Below, one piece after another: positions 43,291-52,237 of a stretch of 64,000 nt of DNA. Source of the DNA: Desulfurococcales archaeon (GTDB taxonomy: Archaea; Thermoproteota; Thermoprotei_A; Sulfolobales; Acidilobaceae); contig WAOT01000058.1 of NCBI GenBank assembly GCA_015521115.1, positions 1 through 64,000 of the forward strand, read 5' to 3'. Every line of letters starts with the position of its first letter. Position 1 is the stretch's first letter. Below the pieces are notes generated by a model that saw nothing but the letters and a program-made list of their open reading frames with translations, was not told the origin of the DNA and made no database searches. The position numbers were made by a program, and so were the translations under genes.

Positions 43291-46200
43291 TTAAATCATA
43301 TATAATTGTTTATATCTTGACAAGAGAGCATATCCGAATAAGACTGACATTATTACGACTATAGCCGCAAATATCATTAACAGCCCTCTCCGGCCAGTGC
43401 TCTCCGTTTTTTCTGTCTGGCCTGTACTAGTGCTGTTCATAGCTGGTAGTGTCTCGTTAGATGTAATGGGAGTCTTCTGGGTTTGTTGGGCTGATTTAAG
43501 ACTGTTTAGTATGCTTATTAGCTCGCTCGTCCTGTTTAGTTTTAGCCTGATCTTCCCTAGACTGGTCTGCAATATAATGGTGTTATCTGTCACCTGGTAT
43601 ATTGAGGCGTTGAGTTGTAGGAGGCTGGCCTGGATTATACCTATTCTAGTGTGCATTGATAAAACTTTATTTTTAAGATCAAGCATGGTGGCGTTTATAT
43701 GAGTTAACTCTCCAAGTATTTTGTCGATATTTATTCTTAGTTCCCCGATGTTTGTATCTAAAATTACTGTATTATTATATATGTTTATTATTTTAAGTTT
43801 AAGAAGTGATGAGTTTACGGCTATGTTGCCCACTGCAGTAGTTATTAGCATTGTGTTGTTAGTGACATTGAGGACTATACTGTTACTTTCATTGATTAAT
43901 TCTTTTATATAATTTACATTTGATGTTATGTTGCCTAGACTAGTCTGGATGATTGCTACTCTACCCCTAACGGCGGCTATTACCGGGGATAACATGCTAA
44001 TATCACTCATTATTATAGAATTATTTTCTTTTATGTATTTTAACGAATTATTAATAATATCGTGTTTGTGCTCCACTAATATCATCAGTTCACCGATACT
44101 AGTATTTAACGTTATCGTCCCATTCCCTACCCGGACAATGGACGCTTGAATATTGTCAAGCTTACAGATTATCGCCCCTAGAACAGTTGATATGTTGATT
44201 ACTGTTTTGTTTACAGACTCTATGGTGTCGGCTATTTTGTTCAGTTCTGCGATGATAGGCCCAATTTTTGAACTGTTTATTAGAAGGATGTTACCTATGA
44301 TCCTGTACTGGTTCTCTCTGATATCGAGATATGAGGTGTTAACCTGTGTCAGGCTCATGTTAGACAGGTCTAGGATTTGGGAGGTGTCCCCCTGTATTTC
44401 TAGGAGTATGTGGATGGACGTGTTTACCCTGTTTTGGAGTTGTCGTAGGACTTCTGATATACTACTCGCGGTTGCTGTAATGTTGGATGTTAGGGTGTTG
44501 ATCGCCTCGTAGAGGCCTGTGTAGTATGATAGGGCTACCGTCTTGTTGACTGGCTGGTGGGTAAACCTGATTAGGGCGTATTCCTCGGTAGTGGTGTTTT
44601 CGTATTCTGCGTGTACTCCTAGGATTACGTTTCCGGGCTCCTCTAGCTTTACGTGTGCTATGTATAGTTTTGAGCCTCCGACCTCTAGCGTTTCAACTCC
44701 TGTGAGGCTCTCGGGTGGAGTCGCGTTTATCGATAGTTGTGGCTCCACTACTGTGTTGTTGTATGTGAAGTATACTATAATATCCGCCGTCCTACCGGGC
44801 TCCCACTGGAGGTCGCCACCGATTATGTGGGCCTCGACATGTGGGGGAACCTCGATGATCGGGAAGGTGATCTGCTTGATAAGGAGTGGGTAGTCGGCCC
44901 TAAACACGGTCACATAGTATTTACCGGCCTCCGAGGGGGCTGATAGGGTTATTACTCCATCGTAACCGGTATAGCCCCTCGCCACTACGCTGCCGTTTGG
45001 CATAATTATCGAGACTAGGGTGTTCGGGACGGGCTCCCCAGAATTATTATTCACAGTGAACACTATCTCATTCCCATCGGACTCGATACCTAGTTGGAAG
45101 CTGAGCACGGACTTTGGTGGAACCCAGGGCCTGAGGACGGGATCTCCTAGGAGGTTGTGTATCAGCACGTCCTTCTTACTAGCATAGTCGATGTTAACGT
45201 CGTGCGAATTATTGTATATTAGCTGGCTGGCAAAGAACGCGTCCCCCACAGTGGGGTAGTCGCCCGATAAGAGCTCTCTCCAGAAGAAGTATTCAAACTC
45301 CTGATCCCATAGACCACCCGGCTCTGTCCAGCCGACCATGTAATAGCTTATCCTACTCGAGGCGATCACTGCTGAGGCCATCTTCCTCAGAGACTCCTCC
45401 GCATACGTCTGATAGAAGCTGTAGTCGTAGAACCCTGTGAGGCACCCGTCATTGTATTGGATCCCGCCGGCATGGGTTTCTGGGATACCGTCTCTCGATA
45501 TGAACGCGTACCAGCTCATCTCACCACTCTCTGGGACACCGTCTCCATCATCACTGCTCCACACCTTCCTAGCCTGTTCATATTGGCTGCCATGGCCGCC
45601 AGAGAGTATGTAAGATGGCGCCTCTCTGAGCATAGCGGTGGCGTTCTCCCATGTTAGGGCCATGTCGGACTCATAGGTGCTAGGGCTTAGGCCTCCCCTC
45701 TCGTAGAGCCTGTAGTAGCCCTGAACTGGGTAGGGGGAGGATGGAAGGTCGTGCTGTATTAAGTATACATGTGGTGCTGCGCCATCTGTCTTATCCCATC
45801 CCAGGTTGTTTTCGTTTTCATAGTTCAGTATAGCCGCCATGCTCAGTAGAGTGCCGTTAGTCCCTCCCTCCTCCCACGAGAGGATGTTGGACACTACTCC
45901 TCTCAGGTCTGAGGGGGTGTCTACAGGTATCCTACCTACTATGATATCGGGTACGACATCTGGTATAGGCTCAACGTTGACTTCTGGGTAGTTATTACCA
46001 TTATGATCCTCCTGTTCCAGGAGTTTCCCGTCCCCGTCTGGATCCCAGTTTCCGTCTAGCCAGGCGTAGTAGTGGTCGGTTGCCTTGTAATAATCCTCGC
46101 CGTAGGCAGACCAGTCATCCTCAGCGTAGAAGTATGCCGGTGGTATCAGGTCTGCATCCCCTACCAGGAGGAGGTAGTCCGCCCCCTGGTTGAAGGCCAT

Positions 46201-47058
46201 GTCCCGTGCGAACGCCCTGATCTTGTCCGCCAGGGAGTCACCACTGTAACTACTGTTAACATAAGATATGTTGTACACGAGCACGTTATAGCCCATCGCA
46301 GTCCTAGCAATAATATAGGGGCGAAGAGGTTCAAGGAACGAGTCGTTTCCTAGGAGCAGGACAATAGTTCTAATGTTGTCCACAACCGGCGGCCAGTCAT
46401 TGCTTATAACGTGTGTGGGGTCAACCGATAAGGCAAGCCATGCTGGTAGGAAGACCTTCTCATCGACGGGGACGTCTGCTTCAACCTGGAGGGTGACGCT
46501 GTAGATTATAGCTTGGTTAATGCCCGTGTACTTGACAGGATAGACCCTAACTCCGAGCAGTAAGCCACCTGGATAGTGGCCTAACCAGTATTCACACGGC
46601 TTTGAGGGGTAAGGAAACGTGATAGCTGGCATGTCAACCCCTATCGTCCCATTAAATTTTCCTGGGAGGAGTGGCTGTGGGGGTCTGACTCTTTCCACGC
46701 TTCCTGTTAAGTTGACCGTGATAGGCTCTCCCACCTCACAGAGGACACTCAAGTTCTCTGTGTTCTCAGGTAAGACGTAGTAGGTGACGTACTGGGGTGT
46801 GGGAGGGTATCCTGGCTGGAGTGCCAGTTTTAGGCCCTTGACTGTTATATACTGGGATCCATGGCTTCCCTCTACTATGCTATATCCTAAGCTGTTAGGG
46901 TCTACTGTTATCTGCCACTTCTTCCTTATCATTGTTGGGGATTCCGGTTGGGCCGTACTACTTGATTGCTGGGCCAGTACTGGTTGGATAATATTTAATA
47001 TTATTATGCTTAGTAGCAACATTAATTTTATTTTATCATATTCACCCATCTGCGACAC
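43291..47058 (-). CDS. Secreted gingipain-like (peptidase C25) protein on a coiled-coil stalk
   Basis: 1255 residues: signal peptide (about 8-29), propeptide-like region, then a C25 caspase-fold protease (about 225-640) with TIVLLLGNDSFLEPLRPYI, YLLLVGDADLIPPAYFY, catalytic His in SGGHGSQY (about 488) and catalytic Cys in NDGCLTGFYD (about 540). Asp-rich DPDGDGK and DDGDGVPESGE loops look calcium-binding. A beta Ig-like domain follows (about 735-840), then a stalk of about 340 residues built of heptads with T-x-hydrophobic-G motifs, and a C-terminal membrane helix (about 1227-1246) with a basic tail. Very rich in N-glycosylation sequons. It ends 3 bases after the upstream paralogue stop, so the two are co-transcribed. 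The start overlaps neither neighbour. Confidence 0.85.
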   Translation of the reverse strand: MSQMGEYDKIKLMLLLSIIILNIIQPVLAQQSSSTAQPESPTMIRKKWQITVDPNSLGYSIVEGSHGSQYITVKGLKLALQPGYPPTPQYVTYYVLPENTENLSVLCEVGEPITVNLTGSVERVRPPQPLLPGKFNGTIGVDMPAITFPYPSKPCEYWLGHYPGGLLLGVRVYPVKYTGINQAIIYSVTLQVEADVPVDEKVFLPAWLALSVDPTHVISNDWPPVVDNIRTIVLLLGNDSFLEPLRPYIIARTAMGYNVLVYNISYVNSSYSGDSLADKIRAFARDMAFNQGADYLLLVGDADLIPPAYFYAEDDWSAYGEDYYKATDHYYAWLDGNWDPDGDGKLLEQEDHNGNNYPEVNVEPIPDVVPDIIVGRIPVDTPSDLRGVVSNILSWEEGGTNGTLLSMAAILNYENENNLGWDKTDGAAPHVYLIQHDLPSSPYPVQGYYRLYERGGLSPSTYESDMALTWENATAMLREAPSYILSGGHGSQYEQARKVWSSDDGDGVPESGEMSWYAFISRDGIPETHAGGIQYNDGCLTGFYDYSFYQTYAEESLRKMASAVIASSRISYYMVGWTEPGGLWDQEFEYFFWRELLSGDYPTVGDAFFASQLIYNNSHDVNIDYASKKDVLIHNLLGDPVLRPWVPPKSVLSFQLGIESDGNEIVFTVNNNSGEPVPNTLVSIIMPNGSVVARGYTGYDGVITLSAPSEAGKYYVTVFRADYPLLIKQITFPIIEVPPHVEAHIIGGDLQWEPGRTADIIVYFTYNNTVVEPQLSINATPPESLTGVETLEVGGSKLYIAHVKLEEPGNVILGVHAEYENTTTEEYALIRFTHQPVNKTVALSYYTGLYEAINTLTSNITATASSISEVLRQLQNRVNTSIHILLEIQGDTSQILDLSNMSLTQVNTSYLDIRENQYRIIGNILLINSSKIGPIIAELNKIADTIESVNKTVINISTVLGAIICKLDNIQASIVRVGNGTITLNTSIGELMILVEHKHDIINNSLKYIKENNSIIMSDISMLSPVIAAVRGRVAIIQTSLGNITSNVNYIKELINESNSIVLNVTNNTMLITTAVGNIAVNSSLLKLKIINIYNNTVILDTNIGELRINIDKILGELTHINATMLDLKNKVLSMHTRIGIIQASLLQLNASIYQVTDNTIILQTSLGKIRLKLNRTSELISILNSLKSAQQTQKTPITSNETLPAMNSTSTGQTEKTESTGRRGLLMIFAAIVVIMSVLFGYALLSRYKQLYMI
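43555..44271 (-). repeat. Coiled-coil stalk of the C25 protease: registered T-x-h-G motifs
   Basis: Motifs SKIG, TVLG, TSIG, TSLG, TAVG, TNIG, TRIG and TSLG occur with successive spacings of 28, 28, 53, 35, 28, 35 and 28 residues. All are multiples of seven except 53 (49 plus a 4-residue stutter). The first and last motif codons are 705 bases apart. Confidence 0.8.
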
Positions 47059-47060
47059 CC

Positions 47061-48689
47061 TTAACCCTCAAAGTCATAGTAGGGACGCTTCCTCATGGCC
47101 TGGCCCACTCCCCCTATAACCACAGCTGCGAGCCCCGTCAGGAGGAGTACTCCACCTCTCCCAGGACTGTCCCTGTAGTTACTACTGGCCTGGGGCTCTA
47201 TGCCTAGAGACTGCCCAGTAATGTTATTTACGATGTTTTGAAGCAGTGAGTTCAGATTGTCGATATCGAGAGCTATTTGCCCGAGGGTCGTGTTTAGCAG
47301 TATGAGCCTATCATTGGCTTCTAGTACAGAGGCGTTCAAGGCGGTCAGGTTAGCCATAACGTATCCTAGGTTTGTCTGCAGTCTCAACACTCCACCTGAT
47401 AGGTCGTCAATTGATGCGTTTATGTCGGTAGAGCGCTTTAGGGCACTGTCTACTGTTATGGAGAGGTTTGTGACATTACTATTGATTGGTGCTAGGGTTG
47501 CCTCGATGCTTTCCGTTTCACCTAGTAGGAGTGTCAGGTTTACTTTGACCTCACCTAGGCTTGTCTTTATAAGTGCCGTGTTGTTTTCAACGGCCACTAG
47601 TGTGCCGAGGATGTCAGTCGTTTTGTTTGCTATTAGGGAGACTTCCGCTTTTATCTCTCCTATCCTAGTGAGTATGGTCACTGTAGTCTCATTGATATTT
47701 GTAATTACTGGATCCAGCTCCTCTAAAGTTGCTTTAATGCCTGTAACATTTCGGGAGATGAGTGAGAGTAAATCGACAATATCCCTGCTCGAGGTGTTTA
47801 TAGCAACCATTATCTGCCCCACACTCGTATTTATGATTGCAACGCCGTTTGCTACAGCTGTTAGTGTTGCGTTTACCTGGTCTAGAGTAGCCTGAATAGT
47901 GCCGAGATCCGTCTCTATTAGTATAGTGTTATTTAGAATACTTGATATTTTAGCGTTTAACTGTGTCAAATTGGCTAGGACGTATCCCATGCTAGTGTTT
48001 ATTGCGAGGAGCTGGCCGAGGATCTCGTACTGGTTATCCTCTAATTCTAGCGTGGAGGTATTTATAGCCTGGAGGATCTCCCTATCAACATCGTAGATGA
48101 GGGCTGTCCTACCTTGTAGGTCGAAGAGTAGGTATAAGCTCTCGTTTACTTGTGACGATAGGTTAGAGAGCCGTAGGCTTATCTCATCGAGCCTGGCCAT
48201 AATGCTACTATAATGTTCGTCGAGCGTCTGGGAGAGATCCTCAAAGTAGTTTTCCGCTAGTGTGGTGTTAAGGGGCTCAGGTACGAACCTTACCATGGTA
48301 AACCTTGTATCTGTAAACCCTGCATAGGAGGCTCTTACACTTAGGATCACATAGCCAGGGCTATCAAGTTTAACCTCTACAATATAGACGGTAGATGACC
48401 CTATACTGACACTATTCACCCCTTGAAGTGCGGAGCCCGGTACTGTTTCCACGGTAAGATTATCTGGTACGACGACTGAATTGTTGAACAAGAAGTATAG
48501 GAGTATTGATGCTGTCTCACCGACATACCAGGCGTTCGAGTCTCCTGACAAGTTTATCGCGAACAGCTGGTATGTAGCGCCCTCTGCAACTAGTGCCGGA
48601 GGACTATGTGTGTTCAGGGGCGGGGCTAGAAATAATAAGATAAATATCATTAAATATGTAATTTTTAAATTAGTCTTAACAGTATTCAA
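47061..48689 (-). CDS. Secreted coiled-coil stalk protein, protease-free paralogue
   Basis: 542 residues: signal peptide (about 8-28), an Ig-like beta domain (about 50-145) matching that of the C25 protein (W-x-x-G-x-TA, NNxVVxP, VKLxxPGxVIL), a long heptad stalk (about 150-490) and a C-terminal membrane helix (about 513-531, GGVLLLTGLAAVVIGGVG) with a basic end. Sequons are abundant. It is equivalent to the C-terminal half of its neighbour with the protease removed. It lies directly upstream in the same transcription unit, so partners are likely. By analogy with the tetrabrachion-protease complex of Staphylothermus it may be a surface scaffold; no sequence homology to tetrabrachion is claimed. 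Confidence 0.78.
   Translation of the reverse strand: MNTVKTNLKITYLMIFILLFLAPPLNTHSPPALVAEGATYQLFAINLSGDSNAWYVGETASILLYFLFNNSVVVPDNLTVETVPGSALQGVNSVSIGSSTVYIVEVKLDSPGYVILSVRASYAGFTDTRFTMVRFVPEPLNTTLAENYFEDLSQTLDEHYSSIMARLDEISLRLSNLSSQVNESLYLLFDLQGRTALIYDVDREILQAINTSTLELEDNQYEILGQLLAINTSMGYVLANLTQLNAKISSILNNTILIETDLGTIQATLDQVNATLTAVANGVAIINTSVGQIMVAINTSSRDIVDLLSLISRNVTGIKATLEELDPVITNINETTVTILTRIGEIKAEVSLIANKTTDILGTLVAVENNTALIKTSLGEVKVNLTLLLGETESIEATLAPINSNVTNLSITVDSALKRSTDINASIDDLSGGVLRLQTNLGYVMANLTALNASVLEANDRLILLNTTLGQIALDIDNLNSLLQNIVNNITGQSLGIEPQASSNYRDSPGRGGVLLLTGLAAVVIGGVGQAMRKRPYYDFEG
47280..47996 (-). repeat. Coiled-coil stalk of the paralogue: same register as the C25 stalk
   Basis: Motifs TSMG, TDLG, TSVG, TRIG, TSLG, TNLG and TTLG occur at spacings 28, 28, 53, 35, 63 and 28. 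The 63 equals 28+35 with one motif lost. First and last motif codons are 705 bases apart, as in the neighbour, and a LxPVI segment sits at the same place in both 53-residue intervals. Confidence 0.8.
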
Positions 48690-48836
48690 GGTGTTATCAC
48701 CAAAGTTGATAAAGATGTCAGTGAATCCATTTTAAAGATTACGCAGAAATGCTCTCCTAAGGGGCCCGTCCTCTCCCAGTTAAATACACCCTAATAGTGC
48801 AGTAGTATTGTTTTTGTAAAAATCTAATTATTTCTG

Positions 48837-51101
48837 TTAGATATCGCATGTTGGGCATCCGCCACTATATTCCTCGTGTACTAGCATTATGTCTTGGTCG
48901 CTTATCCTTAGCCATGTGTAGATGTGTTTGTCCCGTATTCTTGTAGGTCTGGGTATAGTTTTGAGGGCCCGCTCGAGCTCTTCTCCTCCTTGGAGTACCT
49001 GCTCCTTCCTGCTCTTGTCCCTGTATATGGTTACCCCCTTGCACCCGAGTTTCCACGCGGTTATTATTGCCTGTCTGATTTCCTGTGGTGTGGTGTTTGA
49101 TGGCATGTTTATTGTCTTGCTTACAGCGTTGTCTGTCCACCTCTGGAATGCCGCTTGGATGAGGACGTGGTATTTCCAGTTGATCTCTAGCGCTGTTGGG
49201 AGCCCCTTCTTCAGGTCATTCGGCGCCCATGGCGCCCACCTTATCCCTCCCCCGTGCCTAGCTATTTCTAGGAGTGTCTCCCTGTTGAGCATGCCGTTCT
49301 CTTCGAGCCACTGTCTTAGGTGTGGGTTTACCTCTATCCATGTCCCTATCGTTGAGCGCCTCAGGTATACTAGGGCGAAGAAGGGCTCTATACTACTGCT
49401 CACCCCGGCTATTATGCTTATTGAGCCTGTTGGGGCTATCGTAGTGACTGTCGCATTCCTAGTCCCCTCCCTCATCTCCCTCCTGAGGATGTCCCAGTCG
49501 GGCTCAGGCCTGTCATCCACTAGCCTCCTTACCTCCTGGCTGATCTCGTCTTGGGAGTAAAGGGTGTTTGCGGGTCTCTGTGGTTCGAAGTTGAACCGGC
49601 CCTGCCTGTGTATGCTCGTGGGGAATGCGGGGTACGGGCCCCTCTCTACCGATAGGAGGTTGCTAGCCCTCCTTGCGTGGTATTCTATGAACTCCATCAG
49701 CTTATCGGCGAAGAAGACAGCGTCTGGACTGTCGTAGGGTATGCCTAGGAGGGCGAGCATGTCCGCCCATCCCATGACGCCGAGGCCCACCTTCCTTGTG
49801 CGGAGGACTGCCTCCCGGATCCTCTTGTCGGGGTACCATGAGACCTCTATAACGTCGTCTAGGAACCTCACCGCCAGCTCTACGTCCCTCGCGAGCTCCT
49901 CCCACCTCACTATCCCTTTATCCGGGTCTACGTAGCGTCCGAGGTTTATGCTTCCGAGGTTGCAGGCCTCCCAGTCTAGGAGGGGAGTCTCACCGCACGG
50001 GTTTGTAGCGTGTATCCTCCCCAGGCTTGGTGTAGGGTTGTGCCTGTTGATCTCGTCTAGAAATACTACGCCCGGGTCTCCACTTGCCCAGGCGCACTCC
50101 GCGACCCTATCCAACAGTTTCCCCGTATCAATCCATCCGACCTGCCCACATTCCGCTGCAACTTTTAAGGGGTCTTCGGCCGTCACTGCGTCAGGGCATT
50201 TGTGGGGGTCTATGAGGGGCCACTTCTCCAGGGTGAAGAGCCCGTCATGCGCTCCAACACTGATATTGAAGCTCTCAAGCCTCCCCTCACCCCCGCACTT
50301 GGACTCCACAAACTCCATAATGTCTGGGTGCCAGTCCTGTAGTATACCCATCATGGCAGCCCTCCTCTTCCCTCCCTCCCTCAGCACGTCGGCAGCCGTG
50401 TCGAAGAGCCTCATGAAACTGACAGGCCCACTACTCCTACCACCCGTCCCAGAGATCGGGGCGCCCCTGGGTCGGAGTGGTGAGAAGTCATATCCAGCGC
50501 CAGCCCCGCTCTTGAACACCCAGGCCGAGACCCTGACAGCGTCAAGGATAGAGTCTATGTCATCCCTCAGGGGGACGACGAAGCACGCCGCAAGCTGGGG
50601 GTAGCGCGTGCCGGAGTTCATAAGAGTCGGGCTGTTAGGGAGAAAGCGCAGACCACTAATCAGGTGGTAGAACTCTCTCCACACCTCATCATGCCTACCA
50701 TAACGGTACTCCGGAAGGCTAACGTAGCTCACAACACGCCTCACCATCATGTCAGGCGTCTCACCGACCCTACCATCCCTAGCCTGGAGGTAGCGGGCCC
50801 GGAGGAGGCGTAGGGCCTGCCAGCTGAGTCGGCGCTCGATCCCGACTGGCTTGAAGGCCTTAGACCAGTCGCCGAGGGCCTCATAGTATATCCGGGCGAG
50901 ATCGATCCTAGCGGCAAGCCTGAGCCAAACACTCTCAACAGCCCCCCATAGGGCTAAAGTGGCCTCCAAGCGTTCCAGTAAGTCCAAGCCAGAAGCCTCC
51001 TCTGAGAGCTTATCTAGTTCTGCAAGGACAGGTGCGGGGTCGATGCGGAGGCTGCGGGAGGCCTCCTCCACTAAGGATCTGGCGGGTATCAACGTAGACA
51101 C
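48837..51101 (-). CDS. nrdJ: Adenosylcobalamin-dependent (class II) ribonucleotide reductase
   Basis: 754 residues. Reduces ribonucleotides to deoxyribonucleotides without oxygen dependence. Motifs: NSPTLMNSGTRYPQLAACFVVPL (split; first redox Cys about 173), FKSGAGAGYDFSPLRPRGAPI, NPCGETPLLDWEACNLGSINL (active-site Cys and Glu, about 367), and late TIAPTGSISIIAGVSSSIEPFFAL. The C-terminal tail GGCPTCDI supplies the reducing CxxC pair. Short for the family but with all core residues. GTG start at 51101. Pairs functionally with ThyX. Confidence 0.93.
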   Translation of the reverse strand: MSTLIPARSLVEEASRSLRIDPAPVLAELDKLSEEASGLDLLERLEATLALWGAVESVWLRLAARIDLARIYYEALGDWSKAFKPVGIERRLSWQALRLLRARYLQARDGRVGETPDMMVRRVVSYVSLPEYRYGRHDEVWREFYHLISGLRFLPNSPTLMNSGTRYPQLAACFVVPLRDDIDSILDAVRVSAWVFKSGAGAGYDFSPLRPRGAPISGTGGRSSGPVSFMRLFDTAADVLREGGKRRAAMMGILQDWHPDIMEFVESKCGGEGRLESFNISVGAHDGLFTLEKWPLIDPHKCPDAVTAEDPLKVAAECGQVGWIDTGKLLDRVAECAWASGDPGVVFLDEINRHNPTPSLGRIHATNPCGETPLLDWEACNLGSINLGRYVDPDKGIVRWEELARDVELAVRFLDDVIEVSWYPDKRIREAVLRTRKVGLGVMGWADMLALLGIPYDSPDAVFFADKLMEFIEYHARRASNLLSVERGPYPAFPTSIHRQGRFNFEPQRPANTLYSQDEISQEVRRLVDDRPEPDWDILRREMREGTRNATVTTIAPTGSISIIAGVSSSIEPFFALVYLRRSTIGTWIEVNPHLRQWLEENGMLNRETLLEIARHGGGIRWAPWAPNDLKKGLPTALEINWKYHVLIQAAFQRWTDNAVSKTINMPSNTTPQEIRQAIITAWKLGCKGVTIYRDKSRKEQVLQGGEELERALKTIPRPTRIRDKHIYTWLRISDQDIMLVHEEYSGGCPTCDI

Positions 51102-51204
51102 CCAACACTACCTTCAAGCTGCCGAATAGTTATGAGGAGAACCTGGCCTAATCCACCTTTCCATCGTGAAGAGCTTGGGGGAGTGGTTGTGGTGTGTGGA
51201 GGCC

Positions 51205-52125
51205 TTATCTCCGCCTATATAGCATACTAATGTAGAGTGCTTGATCTGCGGAGAGCTCCACCCGACCGTCGTCTAGGAGTCTGCCCTCCCCTAGCGGCTC
51301 TAGGGCTTTAGCATACCACCTTAACCAGCCTGCCCTCCCAAGGTCTCCGCCCAGTACTATCTTCGGGCCTCTCTGAGTGTTCAGAGCGCTAGTCACGAGC
51401 CGGACTGCCTCCTCCATTGAAGGGCCGCCAGGCGGTATGAGGGGTATCAGAGTGTGACGTCTATGGAGCTCGTGGATGTAGTATGCCCCCGCCCTCTCAT
51501 CACCGTAGTGGAGGCCCGCCATTACGAGGTATGCCGTCTCCGGCTTGAAGCCTCCTGTTGCGTTGAGGAGCACGACCCACTCGCTTCCAGAGTGTATGGT
51601 CGACCTTATCTCGTCTACCACAATCCCGTATAGCTCGAGGCCGCCCCTCCAAACGTTCTCATGCCAGCCCGGAACCAGCTGCATTTCAACCCTCCTGTTA
51701 CCTATCCTCTCCCTAAGATACCTCCGTAGTGTCCTCCCGGAGATCAGGCCTGGGGCAGTCTCTGTGGGTAGTAGGAGGATCTTATCGATGAAACTATGAT
51801 CCCGGGGCCAAGCCCTCAGCCATGGCAGTAATGCGTTAAGCTCCGCACTTAGCAGTGCAGGCTCCTTTGTGAGGAAGTAGAGTATGAGGTCTTCGAGGGC
51901 TGAGGGGCGCTCAACCCTAGCCATGCACTCCACATCCTCCCCAGTCCCTGGCCTGGTAAACCCGCATTCCCTAAGTAGGGAGGCAGCCTCCCGGATCTCA
52001 TCGTTGCTGAACCCCTCAGGACAGCCGTCACCCGTGGACAGACATCTCTCTATACGCGTTAGAGTGTTTCTCACAATGCTCGTCCCAACAGTCACAATAT
52101 GATAGAACCTCACCTTTACAGCCAA
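51205..52125 (-). CDS. CARF-domain protein, Cas_APE2256/ring-nuclease-like
   Basis: About 306 residues. The N-terminus begins RFYHIVTVGTSIVRN, then LLPTETAPGLISGRTLRRYL, and the clear CARF core VVLLNATGGFKPETAYLVMAGL followed by YYIHE. These match the APE2256 CARF family, which includes Sulfolobus Sso1393, a ring nuclease that destroys cyclic oligoadenylate made by type III CRISPR complexes. The C-terminal ~90 residues are a helical domain ending in a basic tail. The frame is open to 52449, but that extension overlaps the divergent gene; TTG 52125 with GGGTG 7 bases upstream is preferred, GTG 52113 is possible. No cas genes or CRISPR are nearby. Confidence 0.75.
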   Translation of the reverse strand: MAVKVRFYHIVTVGTSIVRNTLTRIERCLSTGDGCPEGFSNDEIREAASLLRECGFTRPGTGEDVECMARVERPSALEDLILYFLTKEPALLSAELNALLPWLRAWPRDHSFIDKILLLPTETAPGLISGRTLRRYLRERIGNRRVEMQLVPGWHENVWRGGLELYGIVVDEIRSTIHSGSEWVVLLNATGGFKPETAYLVMAGLHYGDERAGAYYIHELHRRHTLIPLIPPGGPSMEEAVRLVTSALNTQRGPKIVLGGDLGRAGWLRWYAKALEPLGEGRLLDDGRVELSADQALYISMLYRRR

Positions 52126-52237
52126 GTCGATGCACCCGTACACTTTCCAGTTATCATGAAGTAAAATAAGGGTTCGCCGTCTAAACGGCTTAATGCTGCC
52201 CGGCACACGTAGGAAGTACACTGGTGGGTGCTCAACC

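Noticed and set aside
43555-48000. Direct homology of the stalk proteins to tetrabrachion
   Set aside because: Tetrabrachion uses right-handed 11-residue repeats; here spacings are multiples of seven with one stutter, so only the general architecture is similar.
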